From positions 285,524 through 349,523 of the forward strand of contig CP102274.1 in assembly GCA_025149285.1 (NCBI GenBank): a DNA stretch of 64,000 nucleotides, written 5' to 3'. This DNA comes from Hungatella hathewayi. Its GTDB lineage: Bacteria; Bacillota; Clostridia; Lachnospirales; Lachnospiraceae. Every line of letters begins with the position of its first letter. The first letter of the stretch is position 1. Positions 53,156 to 61,483 of the stretch are shown here, piece after piece. A program made the translations under genes and the position numbers. The notes beneath the pieces were generated by a model, which saw only the letters and a program-made list of their open reading frames with translations, ran no database searches and was not told the DNA's origin.

Positions 53156-53659
53156 ATGAAAAAAGGATTATTAAATATAATTTTGAGTAGCGTCATTTGC
53201 ATTGCATTTGCAACCCCTGTTTTTGCTCAAAATATATACTTTACAGATTCAAAACAAATAACAAATGCAGCAGTTAAGACAAGTCAGGATATAACAAAAC
53301 AACCGAGAGGGAATATTATTTCAACCGGTATTTTGGAAGTATCTAATCCCGGTGGTGGCGAAATTGGTGTGTTTATGCAAACCTTAACTCATGTTGATGT
53401 AGATGAAACCGTATTTGGTATTTATTTAGATAGATGGATTGAGAGTGAACAGAGGTGGGCTACAGTGGCGGACTATAAATTCACATATAATAAAGAAAAT
53501 AGTCCGGATGAAGATTTAATGACTAAAGCAATATCGTTTAATGTAGTGGGACAGCCTGCAGAATGTTACTATAGATTGCGGGGAGTCCATTTAGTTAGCG
53601 TTAATGGAAATAGAGAGATGCTTACAACTAAAACTGATGGAGTGTTAATTACCAAATAA
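53156..53659 (+). CDS. Small secreted protein (DUF6147-like), AT-rich
   Basis: A 167-residue protein with a clear signal peptide (KKGLLNIILSSVICIAFATP, cleavage after VFA) and no lipobox. The mature part has ISTGILEVSNPGGGEIGVFM, TLTHVDVDETVFGIYLDRW and EQRWATVADYKFTY, resembling DUF6147 proteins of Lachnospiraceae; function unknown. AAGGAG precedes the ATG, 13 bases after the DUF4367-like gene. Both share the AT-rich base composition and were probably acquired together. A terminator follows. Confidence 0.68.
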   Translation: MKKGLLNIILSSVICIAFATPVFAQNIYFTDSKQITNAAVKTSQDITKQPRGNIISTGILEVSNPGGGEIGVFMQTLTHVDVDETVFGIYLDRWIESEQRWATVADYKFTYNKENSPDEDLMTKAISFNVVGQPAECYYRLRGVHLVSVNGNREMLTTKTDGVLITK

Positions 53660-53666
53660 AAAAATT

Positions 53667-53712
53667 AAATTCCCCTTGGTTTATTTTAATAGCCCAAGGG
53701 GAATTTATTATA
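53667..53712. terminator. Bidirectional terminator
   Basis: Perfect 13-base arms, 53667-53679 and 53694-53706, with a 14-base loop and AT-rich tails on both sides. It separates the convergent secreted-protein and ArsC-like genes. Confidence 0.88.
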
Positions 53713-53720
53713 TACAGATT

Positions 53721-54086
53721 TTAAAAGCGGATTTTTAAATTGCTACCCCACTCCTCCTCCTTAAACCCAACCAAAACAAAATCTTCCCCCACAACAATCG
53801 GGCGTTTTACCAGCATTCCATCTGTAGCCAGCAATTCCAGCTGTTCCGTCTCAGTCATTTCTGGAAGACGATCTTTTAAATTCTGTTCTTTGTATAAATT
53901 TCCACTTGTGTTAAAAAACTTTTTCAGGGGAAGTCCGCTTTTTTTGTACCAGGCTTCCAACTCTGATACGGACGGATTTTGTTCTTTGATGTGGCGGGCT
54001 TCGTACGGGATTTGGTGGTCGTCGAGCCACTTGCGGGCACGCTTACAGGTGCTGCAGGGAGGATACTGTAAAAATAATATGTTCAT
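53721..54086 (-). CDS. ArsC/Spx-family protein
   Basis: Thioredoxin-fold protein of 121 residues. The N terminus carries the CxxC YPPCSTCKRARKWLDD; later VKRPIVVGEDFVLVGF with the conserved Arg-Pro. Members are arsenate reductases, glutaredoxin-like proteins or Spx/MgsR-type regulators that bind RNA polymerase; the sequence fits the general YffB/ArsC group and no arsenic genes are near. Start ATG 54086 has AAAGGA 9 bases upstream; ATG 54095 is too close to it. Confidence 0.82.
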   Translation of the reverse strand: MNILFLQYPPCSTCKRARKWLDDHQIPYEARHIKEQNPSVSELEAWYKKSGLPLKKFFNTSGNLYKEQNLKDRLPEMTETEQLELLATDGMLVKRPIVVGEDFVLVGFKEEEWGSNLKIRF

Positions 54087-54285
54087 AATAGACATTCCTT
54101 TCTTTTAATCAATTTAACTGCTGAATATTTAATGTGATTTCCTACAGGCATTGAAAGCCTTTTAGGACGATGGAGCCTTTGGTACTCGGGACAACCGGCC
54201 TTGACTCTATTTTATCCTGGAATGCCCTGAATGAAAAGGGGATTTTTGAATAGAATGTAGTAATAGATAGATTTGAGGAGTTTCA

Positions 54286-54813
54286 ATGAGCTTTATTTTA
54301 TTCTTGTCGGAGGCAATGGTTCCGCTGATTATTTTTTATATTGTAGGATTTGGAATTCTCTCTAAACGTCCGGTCTTTGATGATTTTATGAATGGCGCCA
54401 AAGATGGAATGAAGACGGTTGCCGGAATTATGCCGACGTTGATCGGATTGATGACTGCGGTGGGTGTGCTTCGCGCTTCAGGTTTTCTGGATTTCCTGGG
54501 AGAACTTTTGAAGAATCCGGCAAGCTGGCTTTGCCTTCCGGCGCCGGTGGTGCCTGTGATCCTGGTCCGCCTTGTGTCGAACTCGGCGGCAACCGGACTT
54601 GTGCTTGATATCTTTAAGGAATACGGTACAGATTCTTATGTCGGCATGCTGACATCTATTTTAATGAGCTGTACGGAGACTGTGTTTTACTGCCTCAGTA
54701 TCTATTTCGGTACTGTTAAAATCAAGAAAACCAGGTATACAATGGGAGGCGCATTGGCGGCTACTGCTGCGGGAGTGGCGGCCAGCATTGTTTTGAGCCG
54801 TTTTTTGGCATAA
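54286..54813 (+). CDS. spmB: Spore maturation protein B
   Basis: Membrane protein of 175 residues with the nucleoside-recognition (Gate) fold. Family motifs: MNGAKDGMKTVAGIMPTLIG, RLVSNSAATGLVLDIF and SILMSCTETVFYCLSIYFGT. In Bacillus SpmA and SpmB work together in spore core dehydration. No spmA is next to it here. TTGAGGAG precedes the ATG. Confidence 0.9.
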   Translation: MSFILFLSEAMVPLIIFYIVGFGILSKRPVFDDFMNGAKDGMKTVAGIMPTLIGLMTAVGVLRASGFLDFLGELLKNPASWLCLPAPVVPVILVRLVSNSAATGLVLDIFKEYGTDSYVGMLTSILMSCTETVFYCLSIYFGTVKIKKTRYTMGGALAATAAGVAASIVLSRFLA

Positions 54814-54862
54814 AAACCAGTATTTAAACAGTTTTTTAAGAATTTTATAAGAATTCAGGTGG

Positions 54863-54891
54863 TTGCCTTAGGATTCATTATCATGTATAAT
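54863..54891 (+). promoter_or_regulatory. Promoter of the MarR regulator gene
   Basis: TTGCCT (54863-54868) and TATAAT (54886-54891) with a 17-base spacer, 45 bases before the GTG start. Confidence 0.7.
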
Positions 54892-54935
54892 CATGAGGAA
54901 GCTTTTATTGGCAGGAACGTAGGAAAGGGATTGAC

Positions 54936-55379
54936 GTGGATACTTACGGGACTCTTAACGAAGTATTGGTAAGATTGTTTCGCGATATTATGGACATAGA
55001 ACAACAGGCCATTATTACATCTGAGTTTAATGACTTGACGAATAATGATATGCATGTCATAGAAGCCATTGGGATCGAAGAACCGAAGAATATGTCAACT
55101 ATAGCAAAAGAGCTTTCTGTGACAGTCGGGACACTGACGATTGCGATGAACAGTCTGGTAAAGAAGGGCTATGTGACTCGTCAGAGAGGAAAAGAGGACC
55201 GCCGCGTTGTCTATATATTCCTTTCAGAAAAAGGAAGGGCTGCTTACGAGCATCATGCCAGATTCCATAAGGATATGATCGATGGCGTCATCGGTCAGCT
55301 GAGCGGAGATGAGGTAGAAGCTTTGATTAAAGCTCTGACCAAGTTGAATACCTGGTTCCGGAGCCTTGAGGAGAACTAG
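54936..55379 (+). CDS. MarR-family transcriptional regulator
   Basis: Winged-helix regulator of 147 residues. The recognition region is MSTIAKELSVTVGTLTIAMN and the wing VTRQRGKEDRRVVYIFLS. It resembles the FabT-like MarR proteins that control fatty-acid genes in Lachnospiraceae, but no fab gene is in the window, so that role is only a guess. Start is GTG 54936 after AGGAAAGGGA. A GerMN lipoprotein gene follows after 19 bases. Confidence 0.88.
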   Translation: MDTYGTLNEVLVRLFRDIMDIEQQAIITSEFNDLTNNDMHVIEAIGIEEPKNMSTIAKELSVTVGTLTIAMNSLVKKGYVTRQRGKEDRRVVYIFLSEKGRAAYEHHARFHKDMIDGVIGQLSGDEVEALIKALTKLNTWFRSLEEN

Positions 55380-55398
55380 AAGGAGGCTATAATTAATC

Positions 55399-55932
55399 AT
55401 GAAAAAATTCATCATGTGTTTTGTAGGAGCGATGCTGGTATTATCTTTGGCGGCATGTACACCAACTCCTGTAAAACAGTCAGAATCAGCAACAGAGCCT
55501 ATGGTTGAGGCATCGACCGGCGGGGCCAGCGATAAAGTACCGGACCCGAACGTAGAACCGATGGAGATCATATCTGTATACAGTTCCAATGAAGATGCGA
55601 CCGGTTTAAATCAGGCAATGGACGCGGTAGATGAACTGACAGCTCAGTCGCTTGTCGATAAGCTGATTGAATATGGTGTTTTAGAAGAAGGGACTGAGGT
55701 CCTTAATTTTGACACAAAAGACGGTGTTGGTACCCTCGATCTGTCGAAAGTACCGAGCAGCGGAACATCAGGGGAGATGCTGATGCTGACGGCCATTGGA
55801 AATACATTTACAGAGAATTTTGAACTGGACAAGCTGAAACTGCTTGTGAACGGAAAGAATTATTCCAGCGGACATATCGAACACGGAGATAATGATTATC
55901 TGGAATACAACAGGGATTATAAGAAGATGTAA
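55399..55932 (+). CDS. GerMN-domain lipoprotein
   Basis: Exported lipoprotein of 177 residues. The signal MKKFIMCFVGAMLVLSLAAC ends at the lipobox LAAC; a linker follows, then a GerMN-type domain (about residues 70-165) with VGTLDLSKVPSSGTSGEM and the end FELDKLKLLVNGKNY. GerMN domains occur in spore germination (GerM) and other wall-associated lipoproteins. Probably cotranscribed with the MarR gene; ends at a strong bidirectional terminator. Confidence 0.82.
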   Translation: MKKFIMCFVGAMLVLSLAACTPTPVKQSESATEPMVEASTGGASDKVPDPNVEPMEIISVYSSNEDATGLNQAMDAVDELTAQSLVDKLIEYGVLEEGTEVLNFDTKDGVGTLDLSKVPSSGTSGEMLMLTAIGNTFTENFELDKLKLLVNGKNYSSGHIEHGDNDYLEYNRDYKKM

Positions 55933-55944
55933 GATGGAAGATAA

Positions 55945-55995
55945 ATAAAGGTGCCGTTTAACCGCTGATTCCGGGTGGTTAAACGGCACCTTTAT
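55945..55995. terminator. Bidirectional terminator, 19-base stem
   Basis: Perfect arms 55945-55963 and 55977-55995 with a 13-base loop; ends rich in A on the left and T on the right. It separates the convergent GerMN and DUF885 genes. Confidence 0.92.
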
Positions 55996-56060
55996 TGAAT
56001 GTAAAGAGTCTTACGGTTTCAACGATGATTCTTCTGTTAATTCTCCTGCAAATTCTCCTG

Positions 56061-57878
56061 CTAATCCATCTGTTCCGCCAGCCACAGCCGGAAATATGGC
56101 TGTATAATACTGAACTGAGCCGGACCTATATCGAGAAGGAAGGTATGAAACGCTTTTAGATCAAACTGATCCTTTAAAATCTTTTCAGCAGTATTTCTCA
56201 TTTCCATAATTTCCAGATAGCCTACGTAATACTCCATATAGTTGGTAGGATTCTCTACCAGACTGTAATAGATAGTATCTGCCACATCACTGTCACCGAT
56301 ATTATAAAATTTGCTGAGATAATCTTTTACCTGTCCTTTGTCCCAGCCATCGTAATTGATACAGATATCGAGCAAAGCATACAGACCAAGAGAGATGGCG
56401 GAATTGCGGGCTAAAAGCTGCCCCATGCTGGGATCGAGCCCGTTATCCAGAGTGTAGGAATAATACTCTACATAGGTGGCCCAGCCCTCTGAATAACTGG
56501 AGAAGGAGAGAATTCTCCGAAGATCACAGGTATTATGGCTGGTAAAGTAGACGTTCTGGTATAAATGTCCGGGGTATCCTTCATGAGCCAGTGTTGGGAA
56601 CAGATCTTCATTTTGAAATCTGGTGCCGCCATTGATGTATATGACATTATCCTGATAGCGGTCCAGCGGAGGAACAAGGTAAAATGCTGGACTTAAGGTA
56701 CCTTCCAGCGCCTTGGGAACATATTTGACCTTATAACTGCACTCAGGAAGGGCAGGGAAATCTTTGGAGATCTGCCCGTTCAATGATTTTAAAATTTCAT
56801 CGGGCTTAGTGTACTGAAAGGTATAGGTATCCAGGGCGTCAACCAGTTCAGGATGTGTCTGAACGATTTCCCCTAATGCCTTTAAATCGGAATTTAACTG
56901 TTTCTCAATGGCTTTCTGCAGCTTTAAAACCGTGTCATAGGAGGTGGCAGTGTTGGATTTCACCAGATATTCAAAATATTCTTTTCCCTGCGGGAATTCA
57001 CTTAACCCTTTTTCATTCGTTCCGGTACCCATCAGTGCGGTGATTCCGTCAATCAGGTTTTTATACGCAGGGATAAAATGATCTTTTAATACAGCCAGGT
57101 TTTGTTCTTTATAGGCCGCTTTTTCTTCCGGTGATGCGTCAGTAAGTGCATCAACGCGTTCGTTAAAGGTCTCTGCCAGAAAACTGTGATCCGGCTGAAT
57201 GAGATACGCTTCGCATGACTGAAGTACATGGTCGGCGGCTGTGTCGCACATGAAAAGCCCTGCTTCTGATTTTTCTTTTTCAAATTCCAGAATCTGTTCA
57301 TAGTATGTATCGATGGTGGACAGAAGGGCCAGATAGTGATCCACGTCTTTTTTGCTGTAAAATGCATATTCTGCCAACAGGACAGGCAGCTGCGCCTGAA
57401 TGCCGATGGTACTGGTTAATGGCTGTGCATAGAGCTCCATCCCTTCCGAGGATAATTCCGTCTCCAGATAGGAGGAGAGAATTTTATAGGTAAGTTTCTG
57501 TTCCTTCGTCAGTTTCTTTATATCGATGGACCCAAGTGCTTTCTTTAAATCCCGCATCTCATTATAGTTTTTCTTCATGCTTCCCAGGGAGAATTCCCCA
57601 AAGGTATCAGGGATTTCCGTGATGCCGCGCGAGGCGGGATCGGCCAGTGTGTAATGAAGATCCAGGCCCGAATTACTGAGTTCCTCTTTAAAAATGGTCT
57701 GAGTAAGAGCGTCAAATTGATTCTGGACGCTCACATGATCCGCCTGGTACTGTTCGTACTGGGCGGAAGACGGTTCCGCCGGTGCAGGCGTCTTTGGTCC
57801 TGCGCAGGCCGTCAGCATGGAGGCTGAGAGAAGAAGGGCCAGCAGACGGCGGGCCTGTTTTACGTGTTTGTTTGTCAT
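56061..57878 (-). CDS. DUF885-family lipoprotein (putative metallopeptidase)
   Basis: Exported lipoprotein of 605 residues. The signal peptide (MTNKHVKQARRLLALLLSAS, then MLTAC) ends at the lipobox LTAC. The mature part is largely helical, and the metal-binding motif is LFPTLAHEGYPGHLYQN (HExxxxH form HEGYPGH), typical of DUF885 peptidase-like proteins. Substrate unknown. Start is ATG 57878 with GGAGG 7 bases upstream; the open frame to 57956 has no ribosome site. Confidence 0.88.
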   Translation of the reverse strand: MTNKHVKQARRLLALLLSASMLTACAGPKTPAPAEPSSAQYEQYQADHVSVQNQFDALTQTIFKEELSNSGLDLHYTLADPASRGITEIPDTFGEFSLGSMKKNYNEMRDLKKALGSIDIKKLTKEQKLTYKILSSYLETELSSEGMELYAQPLTSTIGIQAQLPVLLAEYAFYSKKDVDHYLALLSTIDTYYEQILEFEKEKSEAGLFMCDTAADHVLQSCEAYLIQPDHSFLAETFNERVDALTDASPEEKAAYKEQNLAVLKDHFIPAYKNLIDGITALMGTGTNEKGLSEFPQGKEYFEYLVKSNTATSYDTVLKLQKAIEKQLNSDLKALGEIVQTHPELVDALDTYTFQYTKPDEILKSLNGQISKDFPALPECSYKVKYVPKALEGTLSPAFYLVPPLDRYQDNVIYINGGTRFQNEDLFPTLAHEGYPGHLYQNVYFTSHNTCDLRRILSFSSYSEGWATYVEYYSYTLDNGLDPSMGQLLARNSAISLGLYALLDICINYDGWDKGQVKDYLSKFYNIGDSDVADTIYYSLVENPTNYMEYYVGYLEIMEMRNTAEKILKDQFDLKAFHTFLLDIGPAQFSIIQPYFRLWLAEQMD

Positions 57879-57998
57879 AGTTGTTCCTCCAATATTCACT
57901 ATTATAATTATATGGAGAAAAAGAGAACTCATGAGTGGAACTTTGGCCAAAAACAACGTATTTTTCAGTTCCGACGGAAGTTCCGGCCAGTTTCCTGC

Positions 57999-58027
57999 TT
58001 GACAAACCGGATGGAAACTATTACACT
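57999..58027 (+). promoter_or_regulatory. Promoter of the T-box-metG transcript
   Basis: TTGACA (57999-58004) and TACACT (58022-58027) with a 17-base spacer, upstream of the T-box leader. Confidence 0.65.
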
Positions 58028-58033
58028 AAGAGT

Positions 58034-58346
58034 TACAAATCCAGTTTATATAGGAATGCAGAGAAAAGAAGAGTAAGAAGAGTGCTTCATGTGCAGAGAC
58101 TCCCGGAAGCTGAAAAGGGAGCTTGAGGTCCTTCCCAACATGGTCTTGGAGCAGCAGAGCCGAAGTGGCGGTTACCGCCTTTAAGCTTTGACGGTTACAC
58201 CCGTTATCGTGTCAGACTGTAATCCCGTTTTGGATGGGAGCGCAGCCGATGAGGTCCGTGTCGCGAGGTACGGACAAATTAAAGTGGTAACACGGGAACT
58301 ATTCCGTCTTTAAGTGTCCTGAAAGGATATTTATAGGCGGTTTTTT
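58034..58346 (+). promoter_or_regulatory. T-box riboswitch of metG (probable Met specifier)
   Basis: Leader that senses uncharged tRNA. The antiterminator is complete: helix TTAAAG/CTTTAA (58279-58284, 58308-58313), the 7-base bulge TGGTAAC (58285-58291) and helix ACGG/CCGT. The bulge TGGT can pair with the ACCA end of tRNA-Met. The competing terminator is a 16-base stem with wobbles (58304-58319 with 58325-58340) plus six T. Upstream, stem I spans about 58070-58165; ATG at 58140-58142 is a plausible specifier codon. The T-box deviates from the usual ACCGCG (here AACACG). Confidence 0.9.
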
Positions 58347-58456
58347 GTGTAATAGGGAAGTGTCCCCCGCGATTCAAAAAAAGTCTTTCAGGCAGGACCG
58401 TTTATTTTTCAGGATTGCATGTAGTTTGTGATAAGATGTACAGGAGGGAAAAAACA

Positions 58457-60445
58457 ATGTGTAAAGATTGTAAGAAAGAACCGTATTATATTACTACTGC
58501 CATCGCCTATGCGTCGGGAAAACCCCACATCGGCAATACGTATGAGGCAGTGCTGGCAGATGCGATTGCCCGTTTTAAGAGAGCGGAAGGGTATGATGTA
58601 TTTTTCCAGACAGGAACAGACGAACACGGCCAGAAAATAGAAGAAAAGGCCGCGGCAGCAGGCGTAACACCACAGGAATTCGTGGATCAGGCCGCGGGGC
58701 AGATTAAGACGATCTGGGATCTGATGAACACGTCCTATGATAAATTTATACGTACCACAGATAAGGACCATGAGGCTCAGGTGCAGAAGATATTTAAGAA
58801 ACTGTACGATCAGGGCGACATTTACAAAGGCTATTATGAGGGGCTTTACTGTACTCCCTGCGAATCCTTTTTTACAGAGTCTCAGCTGGTTGACGGCAAA
58901 TGTCCGGACTGCGGCCGTGAGGTTAAGCCTGCGAAGGAAGAGGCGTATTTCTTCCGTATGAGCAAATATGCAGATCGCCTGATTAACCATATTAATGAAC
59001 ATCCGGAGTTTATCCAGCCGGTTTCCAGGAAGAATGAGATGATGAATAATTTCCTTCTTCCGGGTCTTCAGGACCTTTGTGTATCCAGAACAACATTTAG
59101 CTGGGGTATTCCGGTTACCTTTGATCCGAAGCACGTAACTTATGTATGGCTTGACGCGCTGACCAACTATATCACGGGAATTGGATACGACTGTGATGGA
59201 GACAGTACGTTACAGTTTGCTAAGCTCTGGCCTGCAGACCTTCATCTGATAGGAAAGGATATCATCCGCTTCCACACCATTTACTGGCCGATTTTCTTAA
59301 TGGCCCTTGATCTGCCGCTTCCCAAGCAGGTATTTGGCCATCCGTGGCTGCTTCAGGGTGACGGCAAGATGAGTAAATCCAAGGGAAATGTTCTCTATGC
59401 GGATACTCTGGTAGACTTTTTCGGCGTGGATGCCGTGAGGTATTTTGTTCTCCATGAGATGCCGTTTGATAACGACGGCGTGATCTCATGGGAGTTAATG
59501 GTGGAGCGTATGAACTCTGACCTGGCCAACATCCTTGGAAATCTGGTAAACCGTACGATTTCCATGTCCAACAAGTATTTTGGCGGGGTGGTTGCCAATG
59601 CGGGAGACACGGAAGAGGTGGACGACGATTTGAAGGCAGTCGTACTGGACGAAGTGAAAAAGACCCGTGAGAAGATGGAGAAGCTTCGCGTGGCCGATGC
59701 CATTACCGAGATTTTCAATATATTCAGAAGAAGCAATAAATATATTGATGAGACGACGCCATGGGTTCTGGCAAAGGACGAGGCGAAAAAGGGCCGGTTG
59801 GAGACCGTGCTCTATAACCTGACAGAAGCGATTACCATTGGCGCTTCCCTGCTGGAATCCTTCATGCCGGATACTTCCGCAAAGATTCTGGAGCAGCTTC
59901 ACACAGAGAAGCGCAGTTTGGAGCAGATGGATCAGTTTGGGCTTTACCCATCCGGAAACCATGTGACGGATAAGCCGGAGATCCTTTTTGCCCGTATGGA
60001 CATGAAAGAGGTAATGGAGAAAGTAGAAGCCATGCAGTCTGCTTCGGCTGCCGGAACAGCACAGGAAGGTGCCGGTGAAGAAGCGGACGCACCGGAGGTT
60101 ATTGATATTGAGGCAAAGCCGGAGATTTCCTATGATGATTTTGCTAAGCTTCAGTTCCAGGTAGGCGAAATCATTGCCTGCGAGGCAGTGGCGAAGTCTA
60201 AAAAGCTGCTCTGTTCCCAGGTTCGTATCGGAAGTCAGGTAAAGCAGATCGTAAGCGGAATCAAGGCACACTATTCTCCGGAAGAGATGGTGGGCAAGAA
60301 GGTTATGGTGGTTGTAAACTTAAAGCCTGCAAAGCTGGCGGGAGTCTTGTCTGAGGGCATGCTTCTGTGCGCTGAGGATGCGGAAGGCAATTTATCCCTT
60401 ATGGTACCGGAGAAATCGATGCCTGCGGGAGCAGAAATCTGTTAA
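58457..60445 (+). CDS. metG: Methionine--tRNA ligase
   Basis: Charges tRNA-Met. It is 662 residues. The HIGH motif is the HIGN of SGKPHIGNTYEAVLADAIAR, the zinc knuckle is CTPCESFF with CPDCGRE, and the KMSKS loop is GKMSKSKGNVLY. A C-terminal tRNA-binding domain (about residues 555-662), starting FAKLQFQVGEI, is the usual dimerising EMAP-like part. Start is ATG 58457 with AGGAGGG 8 bases upstream. Expression is controlled by the T-box leader in front. Confidence 0.97.
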   Translation: MCKDCKKEPYYITTAIAYASGKPHIGNTYEAVLADAIARFKRAEGYDVFFQTGTDEHGQKIEEKAAAAGVTPQEFVDQAAGQIKTIWDLMNTSYDKFIRTTDKDHEAQVQKIFKKLYDQGDIYKGYYEGLYCTPCESFFTESQLVDGKCPDCGREVKPAKEEAYFFRMSKYADRLINHINEHPEFIQPVSRKNEMMNNFLLPGLQDLCVSRTTFSWGIPVTFDPKHVTYVWLDALTNYITGIGYDCDGDSTLQFAKLWPADLHLIGKDIIRFHTIYWPIFLMALDLPLPKQVFGHPWLLQGDGKMSKSKGNVLYADTLVDFFGVDAVRYFVLHEMPFDNDGVISWELMVERMNSDLANILGNLVNRTISMSNKYFGGVVANAGDTEEVDDDLKAVVLDEVKKTREKMEKLRVADAITEIFNIFRRSNKYIDETTPWVLAKDEAKKGRLETVLYNLTEAITIGASLLESFMPDTSAKILEQLHTEKRSLEQMDQFGLYPSGNHVTDKPEILFARMDMKEVMEKVEAMQSASAAGTAQEGAGEEADAPEVIDIEAKPEISYDDFAKLQFQVGEIIACEAVAKSKKLLCSQVRIGSQVKQIVSGIKAHYSPEEMVGKKVMVVVNLKPAKLAGVLSEGMLLCAEDAEGNLSLMVPEKSMPAGAEIC

Positions 60446-60463
60446 TAGAGTAGATAATAAGGG

Positions 60464-60660
60464 TTAGTACAGCGTATTGCAGGTTCTTATGCATATAGAG
60501 CACCCGCTGTTCACACCAGGACTGTACCTGCAAATCTGGCCGCAGGATTCACGATGCCACTGATTTGCAGACGCATCTCCCATGTGAATATCGGGAACTC
60601 TGAGCTCAGGAATCTCCGATACGCTGTACTAAATTCCGGGAATCCGGTCCCGGATTTTGA
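60464..60660 (+). other. Structured intergenic element with nested inverted repeats
   Basis: Perfect 14-base terminal arms (60464-60477 and 60619-60632) enclose about 140 bases. Directly inside, TGCAGGT (60478-60484) can pair with ACCTGCA (60526-60532). Overlapping that, CTGCAAATC (60528-60536) can pair with GATTTGCAG (60562-60570), extended by TGGC/GCCA; the two pairings exclude each other. TATCGG/CCGATA and the palindrome CTGAGCTCAG follow. A small hairpin TCCGGG/CCCGGA (60635-60640, 60649-60654) plus TTTT ends just before the traX ribosome site. It could be a structured RNA leader or a small mobile palindromic element. No coding potential seen. Confidence 0.55.
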
Positions 60661-60671
60661 AAGGAGAACGG

Positions 60672-61427
60672 ATGGAGCAGACGCTGCCCAAATATGGAGC
60701 CAACCAACGGTCAGGAGGAATATCGGGAAATACGCTGAAGATGATTGCGATAATCACCATGCTCATTGATCACATTGGAGCGGGAGTCGTGGAACCATAT
60801 CTGAGTATGAATATGGGAGCCATGGATGGAAATGAAATGTTTAACCGCCTGTATTACCTGGACAGGGGCCTGCGCATAATCGGACGGGTGGCCTTTCCAA
60901 TCTTCTGTTTCCTTTTAGTGGAGGGCTTTCTCCACACACGTGATGTGAAAAAGTATGGAAGCCGCCTGCTTCTGTTCAGTTTGATCTCAGAGGTTCCGTT
61001 TGATCTGATATTTTTTAATACCTGGTTTTATCCGGGATATCAGAATGTCTATATTACACTGTTTATCGGACTTGTGGTACTGGCCGGCTATCAGCGCTGT
61101 GAGTATGATGTGGTTAAGAAGATGCTTGTGGCAGCGGCAGGATGCGCAGCGGCGTATCTGCTGAGATGCGATTATGATATCAGCGGTATTGTGATGATTG
61201 TTATTCTGTATGAATTTCACAATAATAAATATTATCAGATGCTTGCGGGAGGATTAATGGCAGCGATAGAAAGTATCATCGCTTTTGGGGCTGCGGCACT
61301 GGCATTTATTCCAATCAGCATGTATAATGGTACAAGAGGACGGATGAATCTAAAGTATTTCTTCTATTGGTTCTATCCGGTTCATTTAACGGTTTTATAT
61401 CTGATTCAGCTCCTGGTTGTCAGGTGA
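60672..61427 (+). CDS. TraX-family membrane protein
   Basis: Integral membrane protein of 251 residues with about seven hydrophobic segments. The TraX signature is LKMIAIITMLIDHIGAG near the start and GRVAFPIFCFLLVEGFLHT, then YWFYPVHLTVLYLIQLL at the end. The family is named for pilin acetylation on F plasmids, but chromosomal members in Firmicutes have no known role; no conjugation gene is near. Start ATG 60672 with AAAGGAG 5 bases upstream. Begins a run with tatD, rsmA and a TetR gene. Confidence 0.88.
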   Translation: MEQTLPKYGANQRSGGISGNTLKMIAIITMLIDHIGAGVVEPYLSMNMGAMDGNEMFNRLYYLDRGLRIIGRVAFPIFCFLLVEGFLHTRDVKKYGSRLLLFSLISEVPFDLIFFNTWFYPGYQNVYITLFIGLVVLAGYQRCEYDVVKKMLVAAAGCAAAYLLRCDYDISGIVMIVILYEFHNNKYYQMLAGGLMAAIESIIAFGAAALAFIPISMYNGTRGRMNLKYFFYWFYPVHLTVLYLIQLLVVR

Positions 61428-61483
61428 CGGGCCTGATCCGGTTCGCACGGACGTAACAGGATTCTGAGATATGAGGTAAGAGA

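Noticed and set aside
54140..54240. Possible tRNA or small RNA between the ArsC-like gene and spmB
   Set aside because: There is a hairpin (TCCTA-AGGC/GCCT-TAGGA at 54140-54167) but no acceptor stem, T-loop or anticodon arrangement fits; left as unassigned.
58409..60271. Two long minus-strand open frames (241 and 258 codons) opposite metG
   Set aside because: They lie wholly inside metG, have no ribosome sites, and their residue make-up is that of an antisense frame of a real gene.
60672..61427. Integrated conjugative element suggested by traX
   Set aside because: No relaxase, integrase, coupling protein or att repeats nearby; it sits in a housekeeping run (metG, tatD, rsmA).
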